A stretch of DNA of 40,991 bases from an uncultured Eubacteriales bacterium (GCA_900315305.1 OMYS01000024.1:1-40991); one strand, 5' to 3'. Positions 8,622-16,658 are shown, numbered from the stretch's first letter. The notes: generated by a model not told the origin, from the sequence alone. Numbers and translations: made by a program.

Positions 8622-10264
8622 TGCGTGACTTACTGAAATTCATTACCTGCGGCAGTGTTGACGACGGAAAATCGACGCTGATCGGACATATCCTGTATGA
8701 TTCCAAGCTTCTCTACGCGGACCAGGAGAAGGCTCTCGAGCTCGACTCCAAGGTCGGAAGCCGCGGCGGCGCGATCGACTACTCCCTGCTTCTCGACGGT
8801 CTCACGGAGGAGCGCGAGCAGGGCATCACAATCGATGTCGCGTACCGGTACTTCACGACAGACCACCGCTCCTTCATCGTCGCGGACACACCGGGCCATG
8901 AGGAGTACACAAGAAACATGGCAGTCGGCGCTTCATTTGCCGATCTCGCCGTCATCCTGGTGGACGCGAAGCAGGGCGTGCTCGTCCAGACGCGCCGCCA
9001 CGCGCGGATCTGCGCGCTCATGGGCATCCGCTACTTTGTCTTCGCGGTCAACAAGATGGACCTCGTGGACTACAGCGAGGCGCGCTTCAAGGAGATCCTT
9101 GCGCAGATTGCCGAGCTGACAAATGAATTAAAGCTCGAGAACGTCAACGTGATCCCGGTCTCTGCGACGGAGGGCGACAACATCACGAAGCGCTCCGCGA
9201 ACATGCCCTGGTACAAGGGCGACGTGCTCCTCGATTACCTTGAGACCGTCGATGTTCAGGACGCCGCGAAGGAGCAGGGCTTCTACATGCCGGTGCAGCG
9301 CGTCTGCCGTCCGGACCACAATTTCCGCGGCTTTGAGGGACAGATCGAGGCCGGCTCCGTGAAGGTCGGCGATGAGATCACGTCTCTCCCGAGCGGTGAG
9401 AAGGCGCACGTGAAGGGCATTCTCATTGGAGACAGACAAGCGGAGAGCGCCATCAAGGGTCAGCCGGTCACCCTCTCGCTCGACCGCGAGGTCGACGTGT
9501 CGAGAGGCTGCGTGCTTGAGAGCGGCTCCGGCGCGCAGATCGCGGACACAGTCACGGCGACGATTCTCTGGATGGACGACGCGACGCTTGAGAACGGCAA
9601 GAACTTCTATGTGAAGCTCGGCACCCGCGAGATCCCGGGCCTTGTCACGAAGATTCTCTATAAGATTGACGTCAACACGGGAGAGCACGAGGAGGCGACA
9701 TCTCTCAAGAAAAATGAGATCGCAGAGGTGCGGCTTGCATTTACGGACCGGATCGTCGTCGATCTCTTCAGTAAGCACAGAACACTCGGCGAGCTCATCC
9801 TGATCGACCGCATCTCCAACATGACGTCCGCGTGCGGTGTCGTCGAGTCCGTGTCGGACAGCGGCAACAACTTCGGCGAGGGCAAGGTCACGAAGGAGCT
9901 TCGCGCGGCGCTCGAGGGCCAGAAGCCGGTCACGGTCGAATTCCGCATCGGAAGGAACGGCCTCACGAGAGAGACGGCAGAGGCGGTCGAGAAGCAGCTG
10001 GTCATCGCCGGCAGACACACGTACCTCTACGCGCCGTCTGACGCGGAGCATGTCGCTGAGGTCGTGCGGAGACTTAATCACGCCGGCATCATCGTCCTGC
10101 TGGTTTTGAATGAGGAGCTTGCGGATAAGCATCTTGTTCCGAGAAAGCCGTCCTATATCGACGACTGGGGCGAGGCGGGCGAGTCTGTCGACTCGATCGT
10201 GAAGTTCATTCTGGACGCGTCCAGATATGACACAGGCGTAGCCGGCAATAAAGACTATATCTGA
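8621..10264 (+). CDS. cysN: Sulfate adenylyltransferase large subunit (GTPase) with degenerate CysC-like tail
   Basis: GTPase subunit that drives APS formation with CysD. G-motifs are GSVDDGKST (residues 11-19), DTPGHEEY and NKMD. The 547 residues are longer than a plain CysN (about 475). The extra C-terminal 115 residues resemble APS kinase: VTVEF, an amphipathic helix, then HTYLYAPSD and NHAGIIVLLVL. Where CysC has its GLSGSGKST P-loop this protein has RIGRNGLTRET (about residues 443-453). The kinase site is therefore lost. That fits a pathway using APS, not PAPS, as the substrate for reduction. Last gene before a terminator. Confidence 0.92.
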   Translation: MRDLLKFITCGSVDDGKSTLIGHILYDSKLLYADQEKALELDSKVGSRGGAIDYSLLLDGLTEEREQGITIDVAYRYFTTDHRSFIVADTPGHEEYTRNMAVGASFADLAVILVDAKQGVLVQTRRHARICALMGIRYFVFAVNKMDLVDYSEARFKEILAQIAELTNELKLENVNVIPVSATEGDNITKRSANMPWYKGDVLLDYLETVDVQDAAKEQGFYMPVQRVCRPDHNFRGFEGQIEAGSVKVGDEITSLPSGEKAHVKGILIGDRQAESAIKGQPVTLSLDREVDVSRGCVLESGSGAQIADTVTATILWMDDATLENGKNFYVKLGTREIPGLVTKILYKIDVNTGEHEEATSLKKNEIAEVRLAFTDRIVVDLFSKHRTLGELILIDRISNMTSACGVVESVSDSGNNFGEGKVTKELRAALEGQKPVTVEFRIGRNGLTRETAEAVEKQLVIAGRHTYLYAPSDAEHVAEVVRRLNHAGIIVLLVLNEELADKHLVPRKPSYIDDWGEAGESVDSIVKFILDASRYDTGVAGNKDYI

Positions 10265-10276
10265 TCCTGCATGAGG

Positions 10277-10314
10277 ACCTCTTCCGGGGCACGTTCCCGG
10301 GAGAGGTTTTTTCA
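10277..10314 (+). terminator. Rho-independent terminator after cysN
   Basis: Stem ACCTCTTCCGGG / CCCGGGAGAGGT followed by TTTTTT. It divides the sulfur cluster into an apr-cys operon and a metY-hcy-sir-tusA operon. Confidence 0.85.
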
Positions 10315-10343
10315 TTAACAGGAAATCCTTCTGCATTTCCCAC

Positions 10344-10371
10344 TTGACAATCCCACTAATCATAGTAAAAT
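10344..10371 (+). promoter_or_regulatory. metY promoter with embedded inverted repeat
   Basis: TTGACA at 10344-10349 and TAAAAT at 10366-10371, 16 bp apart. TCCCA (10351-10355) and TGGGA form an inverted pair spanning the -10 region. The TCCCACTAATCA between the boxes resembles the site before aprA. Its position inside the promoter suggests repression. Confidence 0.65.
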
Positions 10372-10398
10372 AATGGGAAAATAACAAACGGAGGCGCT

Positions 10399-11622
10399 AT
10401 GAAATTCAATACCAGATTGCTGCATGGCAGGGCCGTGAAGCGGTACGCCGAGGGCGCGACGGTACCTCCGATCGCGCAGGTCACTGCATTTTCCTTTCCG
10501 ACCGCGGAGGAGCAGGCCAATGTCTTCCAGCACAAGGCCGCGGGCTTCGCGTACAGCCGCGTGGGAAATCCGACGGTGGCGGCCTTTGAGACAAGATTGA
10601 ATGAGCTTGAGGGCGGCAATGCCTGTATTGCCTGTTCGAGCGGAATGTCGGCGATCACGCTGGCGCTCCTCAATATGCTCTGCGCGGGCGACGAGATCAT
10701 CGCCGGCTGCGGCCTTTACGGCGGGTCCATCGATCTTTTCGAGGACCTGACGAAATTCGGGATCAAGACACGGTTTGTCCGCCACATGACGGTGGAGGAG
10801 ATCGAGCCGCTGGTGAACGAGAGGACGCGCGTCATTTTCGGCGAGCTGATCGGAAATCCGGGACTCGAGATCATGGATGTCCCGAAGGTCGCGGAGTACG
10901 CGCACCACATCGGTGTTCCGCTTATCGTCGATTCCACGACGGCGACACCGTACATCGCAAAGCCGCTCGAGCTCGGGGCGGACATCGTCGTCCACTCGGC
11001 ATCGAAGTACATCAACGGCGGAGGCAATTCCGTCAGCGGCGCGATCATCGACGGCGCGAAATTCAAGTGGGATTTTGATAAATTCGAGGCGCTCTCCGGC
11101 TACCGGAAATTCGGGATCCTCGCGTACACGATCCGTCTTCGGACGGACATCTGGGAGAACATGGGCAGCTGCCTCTCGCCGATGAACGCGTACCTCAATA
11201 TCATCGGTCTTGAGACGCTCGGCCTCCGGATGGAGCGGATCTGTCAGAACGCAGAGACACTGGCCCGCGCGCTCGATGAGATTCCGGGCATATCGGTCAA
11301 TTATCCGACGCTTCCCGGAAACCCGTACAGAGAGCTCGCCGAGAGGGAGCTCCAGGGCCTCGGCGGTGGCATCCTGACATTCCGTGCGGGCTCGAAGGAG
11401 AAGGCGTACCGGGTGCTTGACTCCCTGCAGTATGTGACGCGGGCGACGAGCATCGGGGATTTCCGGTCTCTTGCAATTCACCCGGCATCCACGCTCTATA
11501 TCCGGAGCACGCCGGAAATGAGAGAAGCCGCCGGCGTCTTTGATGACACGATCCGCGTGAGCGTGGGCATCGAGGATGTGGAGGACCTGATTGACGACTT
11601 CCGCCAGGCACTGAAGGCGTAA
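10399..11622 (+). CDS. metY: O-acetylhomoserine sulfhydrylase-type PLP enzyme (MetY)
   Basis: A Cys/Met-metabolism PLP enzyme of 407 residues. Family features are FAYSRVGNPT, CSSGMSAI and the PLP lysine in HSASKYINGGG (Lys203). The start follows ACGGAGGCGCT. It heads an operon with a sulfur carrier, an E1-like enzyme and a JAMM peptidase. In Wolinella succinogenes the corresponding MetY transfers sulfur from a carrier-protein thiocarboxylate to O-acetylhomoserine. The same use is inferred here. Sequence alone does not exclude direct use of free sulfide or cystathionine gamma-synthase-like chemistry. Confidence 0.85.
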   Translation: MKFNTRLLHGRAVKRYAEGATVPPIAQVTAFSFPTAEEQANVFQHKAAGFAYSRVGNPTVAAFETRLNELEGGNACIACSSGMSAITLALLNMLCAGDEIIAGCGLYGGSIDLFEDLTKFGIKTRFVRHMTVEEIEPLVNERTRVIFGELIGNPGLEIMDVPKVAEYAHHIGVPLIVDSTTATPYIAKPLELGADIVVHSASKYINGGGNSVSGAIIDGAKFKWDFDKFEALSGYRKFGILAYTIRLRTDIWENMGSCLSPMNAYLNIIGLETLGLRMERICQNAETLARALDEIPGISVNYPTLPGNPYRELAERELQGLGGGILTFRAGSKEKAYRVLDSLQYVTRATSIGDFRSLAIHPASTLYIRSTPEMREAAGVFDDTIRVSVGIEDVEDLIDDFRQALKA

Positions 11623-11679
11623 GCGATAGAGTTTCATTTACTACCATTACTACAGAAAATACCATAAAGGAGAACTGAG

Positions 11680-11883
11680 ATGACAATCACAGTAGGCGGC
11701 GAGAAAAAAGAAGTGAAAGACGGGATCACCATTTCCGAACTGATCGAGCAGGAGAAGGTTGAGACTCCGGAATATGTCTCCGTATCCGTCAATGAGGAGT
11801 TCGCGCAGCGCGACACATTTGACACAACGCACCTGAAGGACGGCGACGTTGTTGAAGCGGCCGCTGATGCCATTTACAAATGA
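11680..11883 (+). CDS. hcyS: ThiS/MoaD-like sulfur carrier (HcyS-like), C-terminus apparently damaged
   Basis: The 67-residue reading frame starts MTITVGGEKKEVKDG and continues with the beta-grasp pattern of ThiS up to LKDGDVVE. Working carriers then have a short aromatic/Met stretch and end in Gly-Gly with zero to two extra residues. Here the frame instead reads AAADAIYK and stops, with no Gly-Gly. In the +2 frame the same DNA gives SGR and a TGA at 11865-11867 that overlaps the hcyF ATG (TGATG), the usual junction for coupled genes. This suggests a deletion of 3n+1 bases, roughly 19, just before the end. GGAG lies upstream of the ATG. As read, the protein could not be adenylated by HcyF. 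A sequence error must be excluded. Confidence 0.75.
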   Translation: MTITVGGEKKEVKDGITISELIEQEKVETPEYVSVSVNEEFAQRDTFDTTHLKDGDVVEAAADAIYK

Positions 11884-12694
11884 ACAGCTGGAGCGATATT
11901 CCAGACACATTATCTTAAAGGAGATCGGCGTCAAGGGGCAGAAGAAGCTGATGAACGGCTCTGTCCTCATCATCGGCGCCGGCGGACTCGGCGCACCGGC
12001 AGCTATGTATCTCGCCGCAGCCGGAGTCGGAAAGATCGGCATCGCGGACGCGGATGTCGTTGATCTCTCGAACCTGCAGAGACAGGTCATTCACACGACC
12101 AATGATCTCGGAAAGCCGAAGGTTGAATCGGCCGCAGAGACGATGCGCGCGATCAACCCGGATGTCGAGGTCGTGACATACCAGGAATTCATTTCCGCGG
12201 CGAACATCAAGGATATTATCAAGGACTACGATTTTGTTCTCGACGGGACAGATAATTTCCCGGCAAAGTTCCTGATCAATGACGCGTGTGTCATGCTGAA
12301 GAAGCCGTTCTGCCACGCGGGCATTATCCGCTTCAAAGGTCAGCTCATGACATGGACTCCGGAGTCCGGAGCGCCGTGCTACCGCTGCGTGTTCAAGAAC
12401 CCGCCGCCAAAGGACGCGGTCCCGACCTGCAAGCAGGCGGGCGTCATTGGCGCGATGGCGGGCGTCATCGGATGCCTCCAGGCGCTCGAGGCCGTCAAGT
12501 ACCTGACGGGGGCCGGCGAGCTGCTCACAGGGAAGCTGCTGACATTTGACGGACTGACGATGAATTTCCACACGATCAAGCTTCCGCCGAAGGGCGACGG
12601 CTGCGCGGTCTGCTCGGACCATCCGACGATTACGGAGCTCATCGATTACGAGCAGGCGACGTGCGATTTCAATCCGAAGAAGCCGCTGGACTGA
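11867..12694 (+). CDS. hcyF: E1-like carrier-activating enzyme (ThiF/MoeB/HcyF family)
   Basis: A 275-residue adenylyltransferase expected to activate the C-terminus of the sulfur carrier as an acyl-adenylate. It shows LERYSRHIILKEIGVKGQKK, the nucleotide fold VLIIGAGGLGAPAAMYL, the DADVVDLSNLQRQ loop and zinc-type CYRC and CAVC pairs. A possible catalytic Cys is in VPTCKQAGV. The start at 11867 is chosen because MPFTNEQLERYS is the conserved family opening and overlaps the putative original carrier stop. ThiF and MoeB share all these motifs, so the homocysteine role comes from the neighbours metY, hcyD and sir. Confidence 0.85.
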   Translation: MPFTNEQLERYSRHIILKEIGVKGQKKLMNGSVLIIGAGGLGAPAAMYLAAAGVGKIGIADADVVDLSNLQRQVIHTTNDLGKPKVESAAETMRAINPDVEVVTYQEFISAANIKDIIKDYDFVLDGTDNFPAKFLINDACVMLKKPFCHAGIIRFKGQLMTWTPESGAPCYRCVFKNPPPKDAVPTCKQAGVIGAMAGVIGCLQALEAVKYLTGAGELLTGKLLTFDGLTMNFHTIKLPPKGDGCAVCSDHPTITELIDYEQATCDFNPKKPLD

Positions 12695-12760
12695 GAGGCG
12701 GTGCCGGCCGGGAGTAATCCGAAGAAACAGCCGGACTGACAGACGGTGCCGGCCGGGAGG
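12671..12760 (+). repeat. Tandem duplication of the hcyF 3' end (period 45)
   Basis: The block starting AATCCGAAGAA at 12671 recurs at 12716. Both copies code NPKK(K/Q)PLD or NPKKQPD followed by TGA and then share GGTGCCGGCCGGGAG. The second copy lies entirely beyond the stop codon. Confidence 0.75.
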
Positions 12761-12875
12761 CTGCAGAACGCAGGCTGGAAAGCGGCACGCTTGAAGCCGG
12801 TGGGCGTTGTTCCGATAGTGCGGCATGACGCGTCGGATTCCGGAACAGGAACAGCGGATCTGGAGGGAACAGACA

Positions 12876-13301
12876 TTGAAGGTATTACTGAAAAAGAGTG
12901 ACTATGAGAAGATTCTCGCGTATGCCCGGTCTGAGCGGCCGGACGAGGCCTGCGGGCTGATCGCGGGAAAGGACCTCGATGACGGCATCACCCGCGAGGT
13001 CCGGAAGGTCTACATGCTCACGAATATTGACCACACCAATGAGCATTTCTCGATGGACCCGAAGGAGCAGCTCGCCGCGGTGAAGGATATGCGTGCAAAC
13101 GGCTTCATGCCGCTCGGCAACTGGCATTCTCACCCGGAGACGCCGGCGAGACCGTCGGAGGAGGATATCCGCCTTTCATTTGACAGCAGGGCAAGCTACC
13201 TGATCCTCTCGCTCAGAGTTGACGAGAGACCGGAGATCAATTCCTATCATGTCGTGCACTGCCGGGACGTGGCGAAGGAGCAGCTCGTTCTTGTGGACTG
13301 A
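12876..13301 (+). CDS. hcyD: JAMM/MPN metallopeptidase (HcyD/Mec-like)
   Basis: A 141-residue zinc peptidase of the JAB/M67 family. It has the upstream catalytic Glu in DEACGLIAG (Glu24) and the zinc motif NWHSHPETPARPSEEDIRLSFD-type pattern H-S-H-P-x6-S-x2-D. In the Wolinella pathway this enzyme trims the carrier's extra C-terminal residue and later frees homocysteine from the carrier. In actinobacteria Mec does the equivalent with CysO-cysteine. A TTG start is preferred because GGAGGG lies eight bases upstream. The frame also allows an ATG at 12825 without a good ribosome site. A family A repeat follows immediately. Confidence 0.82.
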   Translation: MKVLLKKSDYEKILAYARSERPDEACGLIAGKDLDDGITREVRKVYMLTNIDHTNEHFSMDPKEQLAAVKDMRANGFMPLGNWHSHPETPARPSEEDIRLSFDSRASYLILSLRVDERPEINSYHVVHCRDVAKEQLVLVD

Positions 13302-13318
13302 TTTCATCAGTTTTCTGT

Positions 13319-13479
13319 AACTATTCAGCACCCCAACACTTGGAACGCTTCGCGTTCCTCGTTGTGGGCGGGCAGAGCGGCTTCGCCGCTTGTCCGCCCC
13401 TCAGAAAACTTCAGAAACCGTCCGGCGAGCAGGCTCTCCGTCCGGATTTCATCAGTTTTCTGAGGGGTGCTGAATCATT
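13319..13479 (-). repeat. Family A three-hairpin element inside the sulfur operon
   Basis: Full-length copy in reverse orientation relative to 28655-28814. Ends are CTATTCAGCACC and GGTGCTGAATCATT. Inside are GGAACGCTTCGCGTTCC, a hairpin around GCGGCTTCGCCGC and a long hairpin closed by CCCCTCAGAAAACT. No reading frame. It separates hcyD from sir; the sir start has its own GGAGG site just beyond. Confidence 0.8.
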
Positions 13480-13500
13480 GCATTTTGCGGAGGAAAGCAT

Positions 13501-14367
13501 ATGGCTACATATGACATTGCCGCGCTCAAGAAGGGCGGCTTCATGAAACAGAAACAAAAAGGAAAGTTCTCTCTTCGTCTCGGCATTGTCGGCGGTCAGG
13601 TGACGGCCGAGCAGCTGGCGGCGGTCCTGGAGGTCGCAAACCGCTACGGACACGGCTATGTCCATCTGACGGCGCGCCAGGGTATCGAGATTCCGTTCAT
13701 CGATATCGATCAGATCGAGGAGGTCAAGGCGGCTCTCGCAAAGGGCCATATCGCGCCCGGCGTCTGCGGCCCGCGTGTCCGCACGATCACGGCATGTCAG
13801 GGCATGGCGACATGTCCGAACGGCTGCATCGACACGGAAGGTCTTGCGAAGGAGCTGAACGACCGCTACTTCGGCCGCGAGCTTCCGCACAAGTTTAAGT
13901 TCGGCGTCACGGGATGTCAGAACAACTGCCTCAAGGCGGAGGAGAACGACCTCGGTATCAAGGGCGGTCTCAAGGTCGATTGGCAGGAGGACAAATGCAT
14001 TTCCTGCGGCGTCTGCGCGAAGACCTGCCGCACGAACGCGATCACGCTGAAGGACGGTAAGATCACGATCGATCCTGCAAAATGCAATTTCTGCGGGCGC
14101 TGCGCGTATGCGTGCCCGACGGACGCGTATGACTACACGCGCGGCTATATCCTCACATTCGGCGGAAACTTCGGCAACAACATCGCCATGGGCGAGCCGG
14201 TCATTCCGTTCATCGAGGACCACGACAAGCTGATGGCTGTCTGCGACGCGACGATCAAGTTCTTCGCGGAAAATGCGAAGCCGTCGGAGCGGTTTGCATT
14301 TACGCTGAAGCGGGTCGGATTTGACAAGCTCGCGAAGGTCGTCCGCGAGGCGTATGAGAGCGCGTGA
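13501..14367 (+). CDS. Siroheme/[4Fe-4S] sulfite reductase with ferredoxin domain
   Basis: A 288-residue nitrite/sulfite reductase-family protein expected to reduce sulfite to sulfide for the carrier pathway. The N-terminal half has the ferredoxin-like half-domain (YVHLTARQGIEIPF). The siroheme/cluster cysteines are in TACQGMATCPNGC and GVTGCQNNC (about residues 98-145). Two [4Fe-4S] ferredoxin motifs follow, CISCGVCAKTC and CNFCGRCAYAC. This compact form resembles AsrC-type and dissimilatory-like reductases rather than CysI. GCGGAGG lies upstream of the ATG. TusA follows about 100 bp downstream. Confidence 0.85.
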   Translation: MATYDIAALKKGGFMKQKQKGKFSLRLGIVGGQVTAEQLAAVLEVANRYGHGYVHLTARQGIEIPFIDIDQIEEVKAALAKGHIAPGVCGPRVRTITACQGMATCPNGCIDTEGLAKELNDRYFGRELPHKFKFGVTGCQNNCLKAEENDLGIKGGLKVDWQEDKCISCGVCAKTCRTNAITLKDGKITIDPAKCNFCGRCAYACPTDAYDYTRGYILTFGGNFGNNIAMGEPVIPFIEDHDKLMAVCDATIKFFAENAKPSERFAFTLKRVGFDKLAKVVREAYESA

Positions 14368-14465
14368 TGGCTGCGGGCATGCCGGACCGCGATCCGGCAG
14401 ACATGCCGATGTGATCCCTGAGTAATCTACGAGAGGCTGCCGAAGGCGGCGGAGAGGAGAAATAT

Positions 14466-14714
14466 ATGGCTGATACAATCAAAGCTGACGAGACAGTCGA
14501 TATCACGGACGTCGTCTGCCCGGTCACATTTGTCAAGGCGAAGGTCGCGCTCGAGGAGCTCGACGACGGACAGATCCTGTCCATCCACATGAACGACGGC
14601 GAGCCGGTCCAGAATGTGCCGCGCTCCATCAAGGATGAGGGCCACAAGATCCTGAAGCTCACGGACAATGAGGATGGGACGTATGACCTTCTAGTGAGAA
14701 AGGTTGGGGACTGA
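14466..14714 (+). CDS. tusA: TusA-family sulfurtransferase
   Basis: An 82-residue protein with the family motif DVVCPVTFVKAK, in which the cysteine carries a persulfide. The fold pattern fits TusA/SirA/YedF. It ends the sulfur operon and could move sulfur between sulfite reductase and the carrier system, which is inference. GGAGAGGAG precedes the start. The gap before it (14368-14465) has no gene, only short GC-rich inverted segments. Confidence 0.85.
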   Translation: MADTIKADETVDITDVVCPVTFVKAKVALEELDDGQILSIHMNDGEPVQNVPRSIKDEGHKILKLTDNEDGTYDLLVRKVGD

Positions 14715-14729
14715 GAGGTTCCTTTTTTG

Positions 14730-14765
14730 AGCAGGGGCTCCGCCGGAAGGCGGGGCCCCTGCTGG
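14730..14765 (+). terminator. Strong GC hairpin after tusA
   Basis: GCAGGGGCTCCGCC / GGCGGGGCCCCTGC around a GGAA loop, beginning 17 bp after the tusA stop. The downstream T-tract is weak (GCTCTT) and the best T-run lies before the stem. A terminator role is likely but the form is imperfect. Confidence 0.55.
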
Positions 14766-14768
14766 CTC

Positions 14769-14797
14769 TTGCGGAGAACGCGGATCTCCTGTATAGT
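14769..14797 (+). promoter_or_regulatory. Promoter for the COG2509 gene
   Basis: TTGCGG at 14769-14774 and TATAGT at 14792-14797 with 17-bp spacing, followed by GGGAGG and ATG at 14823. It separates this gene from the sulfur operon. Confidence 0.6.
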
Positions 14798-14822
14798 GGC
14801 GCTGTATAAAGGGAGGTTAGCC

Positions 14823-16658
14823 ATGATACGGATCAGCCAGCTGAAGCTGCCCTGCGGGAGTGACCCCGCGGAGCTTGAGAAGAAGATCAGAAAGGCGCTC
14901 AGACTGAAGAGAGAGGAGCGGGTTTCATTTTCAATTGTGAGGCACTCGGTCGACGCGAGAAGACGGCCGGAGCTTTTCGACGTCTATTCGGTCGATGTGA
15001 GTCTGGAGGCGGATGGAAGTGTGTCCGGAGAGAAGACCGCACAGGGGCAGGAAGCTTCGGAGAAGGAGCTCCGCCGTGAGGAATCTCTCGTAAAGAAGCT
15101 GCACGACCGGAATATCCTCTTCACGCAGCCGAAGGCATATGTCTTCCCTGATGAGAATCCGGACCTGCCGCGCATGCCGCACCGCCCCGTTGTCATCGGG
15201 AGCGGTCCGGCCGGCCTCTTCTGCGCGCTTGAGCTCGCGCGCCACGGCTACAGGCCGGTCCTTCTTGAGCGGGGCGATGCGATGGAGGAGAGAACGGCGC
15301 ATGTCGGCCGGTTCTGGGAGACGGGTGCGCTCGATCCCGAGTCCAATATCCAGTTCGGCGAGGGCGGCGCGGGGACATTTTCAGACGGAAAGCTCACGAC
15401 AAATGTAAAGGACAGGTACGGGCGCAATGCGCGCGTGATCCGGACCTTTATCGAGGCAGGCGCGCCGGAGGACATCGCGTATGAATATCATCCGCACATC
15501 GGGACGGACATGCTCCGCGGCGTGATTGTCCGCCTGAGAAATGAAATTCTATCGCTCGGGGGCGAGATCCGCTTCCGCTCCCGCGTCACGGATGTTCTGG
15601 GAGAGGGAGCTGTCAGCGGCGTTCGCGTCGAGGGTCCGGACGGCCTGTATGAGCTGCCGGCATCTGTCGTCGTGCTCGCTCCGGGCCACAGCGCGCGCGA
15701 CACGATCCGCTCTCTCTCTGCGCGAAGGATTCCGATGACGCAGAAGAATTTCGCGGTCGGCTTCCGCGTGTCCCATCCGCAGCGCATGATCGATGAACGG
15801 ACCTACGGCATATCTGATCCGCAGGAAATGAAGCGCCTGCGCCTTCCGGCTTCAAGCTACAAGCTGACAGCAAAGGCGTCTGACGGGCGCGGCGTGTACA
15901 GCTTCTGCATGTGCCCCGGCGGCTACATTGTTAATGCGTCCTCAGAGAGGGGACGGCTTGCTGTGAACGGGATGAGCGACTATGCCCGCGACAGTGCGCG
16001 CGCAAACAGTGCAATTGTTATGACGGTCGACGCGAAGGACTTCGGGTCGGACGAGGTCCTGGCGGGGCTTCATTTTCAGGAGAAGATGGAGGAGCGGGCG
16101 TATGCCCTGGCAGACGGGCGGATCCCTGTCGAGCCGTATCTTCTGTTTGAGGAGGCCGTGCAGGATGCGGACGGGAGTGTGAAGGAGAAGGCTGGAGTGG
16201 AACGGACAGATGCAATCAACACGCATAAGCCCACAGAGCACCTCCGCAATGCCCAGGGAACGACGAATGAGCTGACGGAGGGGGCTGAGAGCCAGTGGAA
16301 GACGCGCGCGATGACGGCGGAGGAGACGGAGCAGCTGTGCCTTCGGGGGCTTGCCAGCTATGCGCCGCTTCACCGGCTGTTCCCGGAGCAGATGAACCGG
16401 GATTTTGTCGAGGGGATGAGAAGGTTCGACCGCTCATTTCCGGGATTTGCCGGGGATGAAGCATATGTGTGCGGGCTCGAGAGCCGCACGTCGTCGCCGG
16501 TGCGGATCCTCCGCGGGGATGACTTTATGTCGCCGGCCCTTCGCGGCCTTTATCCCTGTGGCGAGGGCGCCGGGTACGCCGGCGGCATCATGTCGGCAGC
16601 CATCGATGGTCTGAAGGTCGCCGAGGCGGTTACGAAGGCGTGGCGGCCGGCGGAGTGA
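14823..16658 (+). CDS. FAD-dependent dehydrogenase-like protein (COG2509)
   Basis: A 611-residue flavoprotein of the uncharacterised COG2509 group. An N-terminal alpha/beta cap (residues 1-100) precedes the dinucleotide fold VVIGSGPAGLFCALELARHG. Then come NIQFGEGGAGTFSDGKL and, near the end, LYPCGEGAGYAGGIMSA, both hallmark segments of the group. A hydrophilic insert rich in Glu, Thr and Asn lies around residues 450-490 and looks lineage specific. The start is set by GGGAGG before the ATG at 14823, not by the longer open frame. It has its own promoter. Substrate unknown. Confidence 0.82.
   Translation: MIRISQLKLPCGSDPAELEKKIRKALRLKREERVSFSIVRHSVDARRRPELFDVYSVDVSLEADGSVSGEKTAQGQEASEKELRREESLVKKLHDRNILFTQPKAYVFPDENPDLPRMPHRPVVIGSGPAGLFCALELARHGYRPVLLERGDAMEERTAHVGRFWETGALDPESNIQFGEGGAGTFSDGKLTTNVKDRYGRNARVIRTFIEAGAPEDIAYEYHPHIGTDMLRGVIVRLRNEILSLGGEIRFRSRVTDVLGEGAVSGVRVEGPDGLYELPASVVVLAPGHSARDTIRSLSARRIPMTQKNFAVGFRVSHPQRMIDERTYGISDPQEMKRLRLPASSYKLTAKASDGRGVYSFCMCPGGYIVNASSERGRLAVNGMSDYARDSARANSAIVMTVDAKDFGSDEVLAGLHFQEKMEERAYALADGRIPVEPYLLFEEAVQDADGSVKEKAGVERTDAINTHKPTEHLRNAQGTTNELTEGAESQWKTRAMTAEETEQLCLRGLASYAPLHRLFPEQMNRDFVEGMRRFDRSFPGFAGDEAYVCGLESRTSSPVRILRGDDFMSPALRGLYPCGEGAGYAGGIMSAAIDGLKVAEAVTKAWRPAE

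Noticed and set aside
9128..10387. Long open frame on the minus strand opposite cysN, and similar long frames opposite metY, murF and hcyF
   Set aside because: They mirror well-supported genes, have no ribosome sites or family similarity, and arise from GC-rich codon use in the real gene.
11680..11883. Carrier gene as ordinary thiS of thiamine synthesis
   Set aside because: No thiG, thiH or other thiamine genes are present; the neighbours are metY, an E1-like enzyme, a JAMM peptidase and sulfite reductase.
13319..13479. Family A element read as a plain terminator after hcyD
   Set aside because: It has inverted outer ends, three hairpins and near-identical copies elsewhere, and lacks a T-run.
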